Positions 15,669 to 25,067 are shown, counted from the first letter of the stretch. The stretch: DNA of 38,732 nucleotides from JBPCRW01 sp050996405 (GCA_050996405.1 JBPCRW010000017.1:1-38732), one strand, 5' to 3'. Program-made: numbers and translations. Notes: a model not told the origin generated them from the sequence alone.

Positions 15669-16661
15669 ATGACGCAAAAAGTTAAAAAACTGAGTCTTCT
15701 CCTCATAGCCATCGTTCTGGTTATAGGCGCAGCATCCTGCAACTGGAATAAAAAGCAGACCGAAAGGCAAAAGGTTACTATCGGAATGGTAACCTTCCCC
15801 GGTTATGCCCCTTTATACTTGGCTAAGGAAAAAAATCTGTTTCCTAATGCTGATGTCACGCTTGTTCGTATTGAATCAATCGGCGATTTAAGAGCAGCCA
15901 TGAATTCGGGTAGTATTGATATGTATGCCGCTACTTACGATATATTTCAAACTATGCCGGTTTCACCCCCCACGGGTATTGGTTTTATTGCCGTGGATGA
16001 ATCTCACGGCGCGGACGGCGTGGTGGTAAAAGGAGGCATAAACTCGATGGCGGATCTGAGAGGCAAAACCGTCGGAGCGGAGCCTGGTTTTCCTCCTTAC
16101 TTCATTTTGCAGCATTTGTTGAACAAAGAGAACATGACTTTAATGGATATAAACTTCAAAGATCTTCCTTCGCAGGATGCAGGGAGTGCCTTTGCTGCCG
16201 GAACTTATGAGCCGTACCTTACAAAATCAGCTCAAATGCGTAAGGGCGCAAAAATTCTTATTTCAAGTGCCAACACCGAACACCTGATCGTGGACTTTCT
16301 TTTTGCCTCCGATAAACTTATAAAAGAACACCCCGAAGCGTTGCAGAACGTCGCTAAAGGTTGGTTTGCAGCTCTGGATTATTATAAACAGCATGAAGAT
16401 GAATCAATAGGCATTATGGCTAATGCATTTAGCGTAAGTCCTGTCGAAATGAAGGATTTTAAAACAGGCGTATCTTGGTTGAATTTAGATGATAACAAAA
16501 AAGCCTTTGATAAATCACAACCCAACAACGCTTTTGACACCTTCAATTTGGTAGGGGACATACTAGCTAAAAATCAAGGGGACATTTTTAGGGTTAAAGC
16601 CGAGGATAAACTTACAGATAAAATTATTAATGAAGTTGTAAATGAAAAACCAGGGAAGTAA
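15669..16661 (+). CDS. ABC transporter substrate-binding lipoprotein (NitT/TauT, NMT1-like)
   Basis: A 330-residue periplasmic binding protein. A signal peptide with a lipobox (GAASC, Cys24) anchors it to the membrane. The mature start KVTIGMVTFPGYAPLYLAKE, IESIGDLRAAMNSGSIDMYA and MADLRGKTVGAEPG match the SsuA/TauA/ThiY family, which binds small sulfonates, nitrate or pyrimidine-type thiamine precursors. AAGGAA lies at proper spacing before the ATG. Its end overlaps the permease gene by 20 bp. The ligand cannot be told from sequence; the later HDO-fold gene hints at a specialised organic substrate. Confidence 0.88.
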   Translation: MTQKVKKLSLLLIAIVLVIGAASCNWNKKQTERQKVTIGMVTFPGYAPLYLAKEKNLFPNADVTLVRIESIGDLRAAMNSGSIDMYAATYDIFQTMPVSPPTGIGFIAVDESHGADGVVVKGGINSMADLRGKTVGAEPGFPPYFILQHLLNKENMTLMDINFKDLPSQDAGSAFAAGTYEPYLTKSAQMRKGAKILISSANTEHLIVDFLFASDKLIKEHPEALQNVAKGWFAALDYYKQHEDESIGIMANAFSVSPVEMKDFKTGVSWLNLDDNKKAFDKSQPNNAFDTFNLVGDILAKNQGDIFRVKAEDKLTDKIINEVVNEKPGK

Positions 16662-17427
16662 AAGTCTAAACAGGATTGCGGGCGTTTCTTTGGGGATCTT
16701 AATTCTTCTTTGGATTATGGTCACCAAAGAAGAATTAGTAACGCCGTTATTCCTGCCAAGTCCAGGCAGTTTTATAAGTGCCATCATTCAATTATTCACC
16801 CAAAATAACTTCGGCATAGATATTTTTGCTTCGGTAAGCAGAGTATTCATAGCATTTTTCATTTCTCTCTTGTTGGCTTTACCGCTGGCTCTGTTCATGT
16901 CCGAAAAAAAATGGGTGAATGACTTACTTGGTCCGTATATTGATTTCATAAGATATTTGCCTGTCCCGGTTCTTATTCCTTTAACTATATTATTTTTCGG
17001 AATAGGTGAAGAGGCAAAACTTTTTTTGCTGTTTGTAGGGACATTCTTTCAGCTCATTCTTTTGATACTAGACGATTTGAAAAACATTCCGAAAGAATAT
17101 TCCGAAACCGCTTATACGTTGGGGTTTACCGAATGGCAAAACAGAAAAATGAAGATGAATGCCATTCTGCCGCAGCTTTATGATAATTGCCGGATCACCT
17201 TAGGCTGGTGCTGGACTTACTTGGTAATAGCCGAATTAGTTGCATCTGATACCGGAATAGGACACATGATAAAAGAAGCCCAACGCTTTTCAAATACACC
17301 AAACGTATATACCGGAATCCTTACAATGGGTTTAATCGGCTTTCTTACAGACTACACATTCAAAGTTTTCTACCCGGTGTTTTTTGCTTATAAGATTTCG
17401 AATAATTTAGAAAGTAGTGTCAAATAG
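16642..17427 (+). CDS. ABC transporter permease (SsuC/TauC type)
   Basis: A 261-residue inner-membrane protein with about six hydrophobic segments. The binding-protein-dependent transport loop is present (EYSETAYTLGFTEWQ.....ILPQLYDNCRITLGWCWTYL), a divergent form of the EAA motif that docks the ATPase. It overlaps both its neighbours in the operon (20 bp and 11 bp). It is the channel for the substrate delivered by the lipoprotein at 15669. Confidence 0.9.
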   Translation: MKNQGSKSLNRIAGVSLGILILLWIMVTKEELVTPLFLPSPGSFISAIIQLFTQNNFGIDIFASVSRVFIAFFISLLLALPLALFMSEKKWVNDLLGPYIDFIRYLPVPVLIPLTILFFGIGEEAKLFLLFVGTFFQLILLILDDLKNIPKEYSETAYTLGFTEWQNRKMKMNAILPQLYDNCRITLGWCWTYLVIAELVASDTGIGHMIKEAQRFSNTPNVYTGILTMGLIGFLTDYTFKVFYPVFFAYKISNNLESSVK

Positions 17428-18845
17428 AAAAGAAAATAAAGCATTTATTGAAGTGAAAGGGTTGAAGAAATCCTTCGATGAACTGTTGGTACTAGACAAA
17501 ATAAGTTTTTGTATCAATAAAGGCGAGATACTTTCTATTTTAGGTCCAAGCGGTTCTGGTAAAACTACTTTATTAAAATGTCTTATCGGTTTGGAAACCC
17601 TCAATAGTTCCGAAGATTCGATTATTATCAACGGACTTAGTAGAAATGATTTGTTAAGCAAAAACAGAATTGCTTATGTGCCGCAACGTTATTCCAATTA
17701 TCCGTGGCTTAATGTTTTTGGGAATATTAAATTAGGAATGATTAATCATGAAAATCCCAGTCGGGGTTTCAATATTGCCCCGATTCATATGCCGGCTTTA
17801 AGAGAAACGGAAGGCGAAAAACAAAGGCATCTGTTTAACCAAAAACATGAACAAAAAGTTACGGAAATAATTGATTTGGTTGGTTTGACGGGCTTTGAAA
17901 ACTATACCATTGATAAACTTTCAGGAGGCATGCAACAAAGAGTCGCCATAGGTAGGGCGATTGCACAAAATACGGACATAATTGCAATGGATGAACCCTT
18001 CGGAGCATTGGATTTTAAGATAAGAGAGAGCCTGCAACTGCTTGTTAAGCAACTTAACAAGACATATTTTATTTGTTACCCACGATATTGAAGAAGCCCT
18101 TTTTATCGCTGATAAATTGATTGTGCTTTCAAAAATCCCGACATCCATTACAAACGACTACAAGCTACCTTTTCGTTCGAATATGGACGCAACAGTAAAG
18201 TTTGAACAAATCTTTATCAATTACCGACGGGAAATACAATTCAACCTTACCCAGGCGGAAGATTTGATAAAGGAAATGAGAAATACAGGTAAGATTACGA
18301 GCCTGCCCATTCAAAAAATTCTTTCTTTTCCCTTTCTGGACGCTTTGAGGAATCAAGTAAACGAAGAAAGCGACAGAGAAACAATATTGAATTTGGTAAA
18401 AAGCAATGGAGTGGATTTTCAGATCGGAGTAATGTTATTGCGAAAATTCAAAGAGGACAACAAGCTAAACCAAATTCTTTTGAGTCGTTTCCACAGTAAC
18501 CATCTTACCGCCAAAAGCAAGTTTTTTTTGATGCATGAATTGTCATACAGGGTAAATGACCGGAAAGAACGAGAAAAAATGTGGAAGTTCATTAAAGAGA
18601 ACTTTGCCGAGTATAAAGCGTGGGAAGTAGAAGAATATTTTCATGGAAAGCAAGGTGCCCTAGAAGGATGTAAACACCGTCTGTACAAACCCGAACATAA
18701 AAATAAAGTATGGGTTTATCTGGTATCACTTTCAGGAACAGAATTGCAGGAAGCCAAAGAAATAATCGAAACTTACATTAATGATGATGATAAGTTTGTT
18801 TCAGATATTGCAAGTGAACTAATAAAAAACACAAAGTGGAATTAA
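17417..18845 (+). CDS. ABC transporter ATPase with long C-terminal extension (one frameshift)
   Basis: It starts at a GTG (17417). Walker A GPSGSGKTT lies at about residues 43-51, the signature LSGGMQQRVAIG at about 171-182, and Walker B IIAMDEPFGALD at about 190-201. The frame then ends at YFICYPRY (18091). The next frame carries ILFVTHDIEEALFIADKL, the H-loop and D-region, so one extra base near 18060 splits a single gene; the total span is one base over a multiple of three. After the ATPase, about 200 helical residues follow (LLRKFKEDNKLNQILL, EYKAWEVEEYFHGKQG, DKFVSDIASELIKNTKWN) that SsuB/TauB proteins lack. They may form HEAT-like repeats; the role is unknown. Confidence 0.8.
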
Positions 18846-18880
18846 GATACTAAAGCAGATATCTGTTTTTACACGACAAT

Positions 18881-18903
18881 AACTGGTTTTCTCCAGTTTT
18901 TTT
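18881..18903 (+). terminator. Rho-independent terminator after the ABC operon
   Basis: AACTGG (18881-18886) pairs with CCAGTT (18893-18898) over loop TTTTCT, followed by a run of seven Ts. It separates the transporter from the HDO-fold gene, which therefore needs its own promoter or read-through. Confidence 0.8.
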
Positions 18904-18959
18904 GTTATCAATAAAGCGAAACCGCCCTTTTAGAAACTAACTCAGGAAGGATTTTAAAT

Positions 18960-19694
18960 ATGAACACAAAAGCCAAAATCATGAGAAAGATTAATTTAAT
19001 CGATTACAGTGCCATGCTGGAAAAGAGTGAGTCGCTAAATTTTGATAAAAATCCTTTTATAAAAAATCTTTCAACGCTTAAGGCAAAAGAATTGGAAGTG
19101 TTTTTAGGACAGTATTGTCACTTTCCGAGAAATATAATTTCCATACTGGTTTCTGCCTGCTATACAATGGGCTATCATCAATGGAATGAAGTTGTAAATG
19201 AACTCAGAGATAACATTTATGAAGAACTGGGCAAAGGTTACGGGACTATTTCCGACAGCTTGCCGCCGCACTATTCAATGCTGAGAAGTGCAATCAAAGA
19301 TGGCTTAAGTCTGGAAATTAATACCATAGAAATGCGGCAAACCACAAAAAGTTTTCTCAACTCTCTTAATAAATATATGGATAAATCGCCTTCATACGCC
19401 GCCGGGGCAGTTTACGCTTTGGAGGCTACGGCAATCCCTGAGCTTTCAATAGTTTATCATCTTACAAAACATCTCTTCAGAATTAAAAATCTTGATATGC
19501 CGAAGCTTTTAATAGATTTCTTTGAATTTCATATTGATGAAATAGAGGTGCAGCATAGAGACAGATTTTTGGATACGATGAGCGGCTATATTAAAGATGA
19601 AGAAAGTATAAGAGAATTTAATACAGGCTTTAGATTTACCATAAATACTATGGATAAATGGTGGTCGGAACTTTATGCGGAGGTCCATAATTAA
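18960..19694 (+). CDS. Haem-oxygenase-like (HDO) metalloenzyme, iron-containing redox family
   Basis: A 244-residue all-helical protein. Conserved-looking elements are FLGQYCHFPRNIISIL (48-63), NELRDNIYEELGKG, ALEATAIPELSIVYHL (Glu155) and FFEFHIDEIEVQHRDRF (His191, Glu194/196, His199). This order of a Glu, a Glu in the middle helix and a final H..E..H cluster is what CADD/UndA/TenA-fold diiron or cofactor-free enzymes show. The family oxidises small amines, fatty acids or amino-acid derivatives; the substrate is unknown. The next gene starts 18 bp later. AGGAAGG lies ahead of its ATG. Confidence 0.7.
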   Translation: MNTKAKIMRKINLIDYSAMLEKSESLNFDKNPFIKNLSTLKAKELEVFLGQYCHFPRNIISILVSACYTMGYHQWNEVVNELRDNIYEELGKGYGTISDSLPPHYSMLRSAIKDGLSLEINTIEMRQTTKSFLNSLNKYMDKSPSYAAGAVYALEATAIPELSIVYHLTKHLFRIKNLDMPKLLIDFFEFHIDEIEVQHRDRFLDTMSGYIKDEESIREFNTGFRFTINTMDKWWSELYAEVHN

Positions 19695-19712
19695 AAAAGA
19701 AATTGAATCGAT

Positions 19713-20204
19713 ATGGAACGATTTTGTATAGATGCTTCGGTATTTCTTGGGATGAACTCTAATAATGAGAATATTAGAGTTTCATGCAAGAATTTTTTTA
19801 TAAAAAACCTAAATGCTGAAATTTTTATGAATTTTGAGCAGGTGGGTTTATGTGATGATGTAATATGGTCGTTCCCGTTTGAATTGCAAACTGCTTATTA
19901 TCCGTTTATGGACTTGTTTCACTCAATTATGCCTATAAAACGGTTACCTTATACAACCCATACACTTTCTGGTATTTCCAATGACAGCAGCCTTCCTTTA
20001 ATCGAAAAATTAAATGTTGTTTTTGCAAGAGAACACAATGCTGTTATTTATTCATTAAAAATGGTTATTTTAGATCAACACGACATAAAAAAAACGCCGG
20101 TTTTACAAAACGAAAGAATTTTCTGCAAAAGTTTAGAAATATATTATCAGGAATCACTTCAATTAGTTATTGATATGGATTCGATTTTTCACTATGTCAG
20201 ATAA
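19713..20204 (+). CDS. PIN-like protein, DUF6190-type
   Basis: The 163 residues begin FCIDASVFLGMNSNNENIR, the PIN-fold first strand with an Asp, followed by SCKNFF, MNFEQVGLCDDVIWSFP, QTAYYPFMDLFHSIMPIKRL and LIEKLNVVFAREHNAVIYSL. The pattern recalls the DUF6190 family; this is memory of the family and not a search. It forms a tight pair with the HDO gene and overlaps the next ORF by 11 bp. It is not a typical VapC toxin: no antitoxin precedes it and it sits within a metabolic-looking cluster. Confidence 0.55.
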   Translation: MERFCIDASVFLGMNSNNENIRVSCKNFFIKNLNAEIFMNFEQVGLCDDVIWSFPFELQTAYYPFMDLFHSIMPIKRLPYTTHTLSGISNDSSLPLIEKLNVVFAREHNAVIYSLKMVILDQHDIKKTPVLQNERIFCKSLEIYYQESLQLVIDMDSIFHYVR

Positions 20205-20625
20205 GCAATTAATCATACCTATTGTTACACCTTTACGAAAAACAAGGGACAATCAGTTCGTTACTGAAATGCCTAGCAAAGAGGAGATATACCTCCATCG
20301 AGACTTCTATATATGCTCTCAAACATTAAACGACCTTAGAAATTCTATTGGAGAAAACTATGACTTCGTAGTCCCTGCTATGAGCGCGGGAGAGGGTGAT
20401 CACCTCGATTTTGAGCTGTGGAAATCAATAACAGCTCTGACTATTGATATATTTAAGAATGAAAAAGGGAAAATAAAATCTATTCCTTGCATATTAAAAA
20501 TAATGTTGTTCAAGGTTCAAAGAATGCTTTCTGGCAAACCGACTTTGACGGCTTTGATAATAAATTCTCAAAAATTGAACGAAAATTCGCCGAGCCGTTT
20601 ATGGCACTCGAAGCCGAGCGGATGA
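20194..20625 (+). CDS. Unknown protein, C-terminus lost at a junction
   Basis: The ATG at 20194 overlaps the end of the PIN-like gene. It encodes MSDKQLIIPIVTPLRKTRDN and continues to about residue 98 (KSIPCILKI) in protein-like composition. After about 20490 the same bases encode the penicillin-binding protein in another frame, and this frame turns Ser/Leu-rich with no apparent fold. I read it as a gene cut off where cluster DNA joined the pbp gene. Not recognised. Confidence 0.5.
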   Translation: MSDKQLIIPIVTPLRKTRDNQFVTEMPSKEEIYLHRDFYICSQTLNDLRNSIGENYDFVVPAMSAGEGDHLDFELWKSITALTIDIFKNEKGKIKSIPCILKIMLFKVQRMLSGKPTLTALIINSQKLNENSPSRLWHSKPSG

Positions 20626-22304
20626 TGTCGAAAAATGAAATCCTTGCCGCATATATGTCCATGAACTATATGGGAACGGTCGGCGGCGTGGATTTACAAA
20701 GATTTATGGCTGCGAGTCAAGAATTTTTTGATACGAGTTTGTTTGAATTGACTGATGTGAATAATCCCGTAAATTTATCTCGCGCTGCCATTCTCGCAGG
20801 GATGGTTCAGGCACCGGCGGCGTATTTAAAGTATGTGCGCAACGGAGAAAAATGTGGCGAGAACGAAAAAACCTGTCTTAATTTGAAGAGTCGAAGGGAT
20901 GCCGTATTGGATTTGATACACGCTAATTTCCCTGAAAAATATACGACCGCTTTGATTGAAAAAGCGAAAGCCGAGCGGCTCGGCTTTGTGTTTGCCAGCA
21001 CTAAGCGCAAGGAGCGTCCGATTGAAGCGGATAGTCGTATTTTTACTCAATACGCGATGAAGGAAGCGAATCTGCCGCCGGAACTGCAAAAGTTAAAAGG
21101 CGAAGAAGGCGAGGTTCAGGTTTTTACTTCACTCGATGCCGGGCTTCAGAAGGCTGCCGTCGCAGCGGTTAAAGACGCTCTTCAAAAACTCCAGCCGAAG
21201 GTGGATAAAGTTTACCGTGAGCAAAGAGCCGTCAACGAAAGTAAGTTTGCTCAGGCGGAAGAGAGATGCCGCCAGCAAACTGCCGGCAATGAAAAAGCCT
21301 GTAATGACCTGTTCAAAGTGCAGGCTTCGTTGATTGCCGTTGACGCTCAAACCGGCGAAATTCTGGCGATGAGCAGCGGCACGGACGTTAACTCCAGACG
21401 CTCGCCCGGAAGTCTTGTCAAACCGTTTTTCTATTTGAAAGCTCTCGAAAGCGGAATCTTTAAGGGCGAGCCTTTCACAGCAGCGACCTTTATTGATAAA
21501 AATGTCGATTTCAATTTACTTTCGGAATACTGCGCCGAGCCGGAAAATTTGGGCGGGAGCGGGACGGCGCGTCGGGAACTTGCCAACAGTTGGAACTTCG
21601 GTGTCTGCATCGCAGCTCAGTCAGCTGGCATCCCGACGGATTTAATCGGACGGATTACCAACTCAAAACCGCAACACAAACTGATAGCCGCGCTCGGCGG
21701 CACAAGCGGTTCGGAAATCAGTCTTTTGGATATGGTTCAGGCATACAGCCTTTTTCCGAATAACGGTAAAATGACGCAGGTTACTGCTTACAAATCCGCT
21801 TATCAATCAAACGATAATTCGCAAAACAGAATCGCTTTCACGCGGCAGCTGCCACAAGTAAGTCTTAATCCGGCGGCAACATTTGTCACTACCCAAATGA
21901 TGAAGTCCGTCGTCGAAGAGGGAACGGGTGCTAATTTCCGCTCATTGGCGAATCTGCCGCAAGATACAGAAGTCGCGGGAAAATCAGGCTCAGGAATGGT
22001 TTCCGATCTATTTTGGATAAATTTCACGCCGCGCATTATTGTCGGGGTCTGGGTTGGAATGAGCGAGAATTTACCGGAACTGCGGATGGCGGATAATTTT
22101 ACTGGCGGTAAAATTAGCGCGCCGATTGCCGCGACATTTATGCATTCCGTTGCTAAATATCATCCTGAGCTTTTAGGCGGTCAATTTACTCAACCTGAAA
22201 ATATCGTAGTCCGCAGGGTTGATCCGAAGAAAGGTTGTTTAGTAACCAACGGCGGTAAGGAAGAATTTTTTATCGCGGGACGCGAACCGAATCCTTGCAA
22301 TTAA
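20487..22304 (+). pseudogene. Class A penicillin-binding protein missing its N-terminal half of the glycosyltransferase
   Basis: The 605-residue frame begins inside a GT51 domain (KIERKFAEPFMALEAERMMS, KNEILAAYMSMNYMG) but lacks the cytoplasmic start, membrane anchor and the catalytic ED..F..H.G segment. The transpeptidase domain looks complete: GSLVKPF holds the SxxK nucleophile, SWN follows, and AGKSGSG replaces the usual KTG. As written it would be a soluble protein without glycosyltransferase activity, so it is probably non-functional. The break coincides with the end of the unknown gene at about 20490. The first half is not seen elsewhere in the window. Confidence 0.75.
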
Positions 22305-22399
22305 GGAGAAACCAAAAAGGTGTCCGCGGTTGGTTTGATAAAAAACTCGCAGAAGTGTTTTAATTTTCAAATGCTTTTATTATTTACAGGAGAAAAATT

Positions 22400-22819
22400 A
22401 TGAAAATTTTTACCATCGGTTATGGCAGGCACTCGCGTGAAGAACTTCTTGACCTTCTCCGGAAAAATGGTGTTTGAACCGTCGTTGATGTTCGTCTTCG
22501 CCCCGACAGGGCAAGCATGGGCATTTGGGTTAAAGCCAAAACACCCGACAAAGGGATTGAAAAGACTCTGCTTGAAGCGGGAATTGAGTATCGCTCTTTA
22601 ATTGAACTTGGAAACATCTTTTTAGAATTTGAGGATTGGCAAAATTTGTATCGTGAGCTGCTGGAATCATCAGGAAAGTTGTTAACGCATCGTCTGGCGG
22701 GTTTGCCAGAGCCGCTTTGTTTGCTGTGCGCGGAAAAATCTGTTTCGCAATGCCATCGGCAGCAGATTGTCGAGTATTTGGCAGCAAACAAAGGTGCGGA
22801 AGTGCGTCATCTGGAGTAA
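22400..22819 (+). pseudogene. DUF488-family gene interrupted by one TGA
   Basis: From an ATG with AGGAGA ahead it reads MKIFTIGYGRHSREELLDLL, then KNGV, TGA (22475-22477), then TVVDVRLRPDRASMG and a normal end with CAEKSVSQCHRQQIVEYLA. Both sides are in the same frame, so a single substitution (such as CGA to TGA) made the stop. DUF488 proteins carry the N-terminal TIGYG.S and the C-terminal C..E....CHR seen here; their function is not established. With the stop, only a 25-residue peptide or a start at the inner ATG (22517) remains. Confidence 0.85.
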
Positions 22820-22940
22820 AAAACTGGTTTTTGCTTTTGAATAAAAGGCGCGAAGAAATTTGCCGATAGTGTTTTTTGATGAAATTTATCCCGTTTAATT
22901 TACAGGCGGGAAAAAGACTGAAAAAATCCGCCCCGCAAAA

Positions 22941-23594
22941 ATGCAAATTTCGATGAAGGAAATTACTGTCAAAATAATGACGCTTCTTATTTGCCCGTTT
23001 TTGGCTTACGGTTTCGGCAAGGTGATTTACCGCACGGTTTCATTTTCTGTTTTGCCAAAAGGTTTGATGGCTTTTGCCGCCGGTTTTGTTTTATTTGCGT
23101 TTGTCTGGCGAATTTTCAAGCGGCGACTGCAAATTGTCTGCACATTTGAACACGAACTGACGCACCTGCTCTTTGGTTTATTGTTTCTAAAAAGACCGCA
23201 TTCGTTTGTCGTCACCAGACATGACGGCGGTTATGTCAGCTTAAGCGGCGGAAATTTCGTGATAACGCTCGCGCCGTATTTCTTTCCGACAATTTCTTAC
23301 CTGCTTTTACCTTTTGCTTTTTTTATTCCGGCGAACTCTCTACCGGTTTTTTCCGCTCTTTTGGGCGCAAGCGTCGCCTTCCATCTGGCTTCGACCTGGG
23401 CAGAGCTGCACCCGGAGCAGACAGATTTGCACAAAGCCGGAATTTTATTCAGTCTAATTTTCCTGCCGGCGGCAAATCTGATTTTTTATGGTGCTTTGCT
23501 GGCGTTAATCTTTGGTGGGGCTCACAGCTTTTTATATTTTTGGTCGAGCGGCGTGAAAGAAAGTTTTGCGGCAATTTCCTTTCTTTTCAAGTAA
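22941..23594 (+). CDS. M50-like integral-membrane metallopeptidase
   Basis: A 217-residue protein with about five hydrophobic segments. FEHELTHLLFG at about residues 71-81 holds the HExxH zinc motif next to a membrane helix, as in M50 site-2-type proteases. HRDGGY/HDGGYVSLSGG follows. A later conserved Asp expected for M50 could be in STWAELHPEQTDLHKAG. It would cleave a membrane protein or be a structural relative. The first ATG (22941) is used; a second at 22953 is possible. It stands alone between the DUF488 remnant and a terminator. Confidence 0.7.
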   Translation: MQISMKEITVKIMTLLICPFLAYGFGKVIYRTVSFSVLPKGLMAFAAGFVLFAFVWRIFKRRLQIVCTFEHELTHLLFGLLFLKRPHSFVVTRHDGGYVSLSGGNFVITLAPYFFPTISYLLLPFAFFIPANSLPVFSALLGASVAFHLASTWAELHPEQTDLHKAGILFSLIFLPAANLIFYGALLALIFGGAHSFLYFWSSGVKESFAAISFLFK

Positions 23595-23639
23595 ATTCAA
23601 GTAAAACTTTATTTGATTAAAAGTGGACAAGCATAAGTA

Positions 23640-23725
23640 AGTTGCCGCATACGGCAACTTTTTCCGGCTATTTTTGTTGTTCGGCAGTTGCTACGATGTG
23701 AGTAAAGCATTCAGCACCAAATTTA
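23640..23725. repeat. Left end of serine-recombinase module (inverted relative to 26695-26790)
   Basis: ATACGGCAACTTTTTCCGGC and TATTTTTGTTGTTCGGCAGT here match the reverse complement of 26735-26768 (ATACGGCAACTTTTTACCGC, TATTTTT...). A third copy, in the same orientation as this one, lies at 31223-31256. The shared stretch is longer than the hairpin. Confidence 0.6.
23641..23663 (+). terminator. Rho-independent terminator at the left edge of the recombinase element
   Basis: GTTGCCG (23641-23647), loop CATA, CGGCAAC (23652-23658), TTTTT. It ends the M50-like transcript and is also the first part of the conserved end sequence of the following module. Confidence 0.8.
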
Positions 23726-23743
23726 TCATTAACAAAAACAAAG

Positions 23744-24157
23744 ATGCCAAATATCAACTCAAGCTCCTTGGCTTTGAGGCGCAAGCGTCTCGGCTATGAA
23801 CAAAAACAAATCGCCGTTCTGCTTGGGCACAAAACCATTCATCAAATTTGCCGTTTTGAGAGCGATCAAAGAATTCCCAATCTTAAAGCTGCTATCAAAT
23901 TATCAATACTTTACGGTCTCCCGCTTGACGACCTTTTTGACAATTATTTTCGCTGCTGCCGGGAAGAACTGGAAAACAGGCTTGAGAGTTGTGGCTTAAC
24001 CGACAAGTTCAAACTTGAGAACGTCCGGAATGCCGCTTATTGCTCGTATCTAGAACTGATGAATTCCGCTCGCATCAGCGAAAGCAGTGCCGACCAGATA
24101 CGGCATCACATCAAAGTTCTGATCGAAGAACGGAGCAAAAAGATTCTCGGAAACTGA
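23744..24157 (+). CDS. XRE-family DNA-binding regulator
   Basis: A 137-residue protein with a Cro/CI-type HTH in its first ~65 residues (LRRKRLGYEQKQIAVLLGHK, RFESDQRIPNLKAAIKLSIL, GLPLDDLF), followed by a helical tail of unknown role. It is the first gene of the recombinase module and probably regulates it. The RuvC-like gene follows 66 bp later in the same direction. Confidence 0.88.
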   Translation: MPNINSSSLALRRKRLGYEQKQIAVLLGHKTIHQICRFESDQRIPNLKAAIKLSILYGLPLDDLFDNYFRCCREELENRLESCGLTDKFKLENVRNAAYCSYLELMNSARISESSADQIRHHIKVLIEERSKKILGN

Positions 24158-24223
24158 TTGCTCTTTAACCGCTCGGACTACTTTAATTAATCGCTCTTTT
24201 AAATCGATTTTCTTCCACAAGTA

Positions 24224-24727
24224 ATGAATTCTTCACCAAGTATCATTTTGGCAATCGCGCCCGGAAAACGGGAATTCGGAGTCGCCGTGTTTGACGGCAC
24301 TGACCTAATTTATTCTTCGGTCAAAACTATCAAACATCGGAAATCAAACGAACTTCAATTCAGTGAAGTTGCCGTTATTATGCAAATTCTTTTCGAGAGT
24401 TTTGCGCCTCATATAGTCGTCATCAAAGCCATCAGTCAATATCAGAAGCTCTCTCGTGAGCTTGGACTAATCCTCAAACTTATCAGGTTTGAGTCAAAGC
24501 AAGCCGGCGTGCAGGTTGTAGAGATTACGTTTGAGCAAATCAAAATTGAACTTTGTAGTGGTGAGCAATCAACTCAAAAGAAAGCCTTTGAATCATTAAC
24601 GGATGAATACCCGGAGCTTAAAAGATTCTGGAATCGCCCGAACAAATGGCAAAACGATTATTACGCTTTTCTGTTTTCCGCCGTCGCCGTTGGCGCAGTA
24701 TTTCTCAAAAACCGTTCCCGAATGTGA
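24224..24727 (+). CDS. RuvC-like RNase H-fold protein with altered catalytic residues
   Basis: The 167 residues keep the fold of RuvC-type Holliday-junction nucleases: IILAIAPGKREFGVAVF (strand 1-2), then a helix, APHIVVIKAISQ (strand 4), VQVVEITFEQIKIELCSGEQ, and a C-terminal WQNDYYAFLFSAVAVG helix. In RuvC the first loop is IDPG with a metal-binding Asp; here it is Ala12-Pro-Gly. The strand-4 Glu is Lys68. Only Asp145 in QND is plausible. It is therefore probably catalytically dead and may bind junction DNA or serve the neighbouring recombinase. RuvC-like proteins paired with an XRE gene occur in other mobile elements (from memory). Confidence 0.7.
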   Translation: MNSSPSIILAIAPGKREFGVAVFDGTDLIYSSVKTIKHRKSNELQFSEVAVIMQILFESFAPHIVVIKAISQYQKLSRELGLILKLIRFESKQAGVQVVEITFEQIKIELCSGEQSTQKKAFESLTDEYPELKRFWNRPNKWQNDYYAFLFSAVAVGAVFLKNRSRM

Positions 24728-24783
24728 TTAGCCGGATAATTTACCAGTAATATCTTAGCGTTTGATAAACGCCTTGCTTTACT

Positions 24784-24999
24784 ATGCCTGAAAAGGATTA
24801 CCAACAATTTAGTGACGAAATCACCGTTGCCGATTTATATCCTGATTTATCCACGGAACAGCAAGCGGAAGCCAAATATCGAATGCTTCGATATTTGGCG
24901 ATAGTCAAAGACATTTTCGAGCGAATTTGCGAGGAAAATCCAAAACTTTTGACCGAACTTGAACGGCGGGCTATGCTAAGGAAAGAAGGGCAAAAGTAA
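24784..24999 (+). CDS. Small acidic helical protein of the recombinase module
   Basis: A 71-residue protein, MPEKDYQQFSDEITVADLYP, with a predicted amphipathic helix (AKYRMLRYLAIVKDIFERIC) and a charged end. It sits between the RuvC-like and recombinase genes. Small proteins with the LYPDLS...YRMLRY pattern occur beside recombinases in related genomes (from memory). No function is known. Confidence 0.6.
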   Translation: MPEKDYQQFSDEITVADLYPDLSTEQQAEAKYRMLRYLAIVKDIFERICEENPKLLTELERRAMLRKEGQK

Positions 25000-25067
25000 A
25001 ATTAAAAAGGTAAGAATGTCTTTATTGTTTGCTTTTTCTTTCTTTGTCATTAAATCTCACACTTCAA

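Noticed and set aside
15669..19694. Thiamine-precursor salvage operon (ThiXYZ with TenA)
   Set aside because: The substrate-binding protein and HDO protein fit only at fold level; no thi-box riboswitch or TenA active-site Cys pattern is recognisable.
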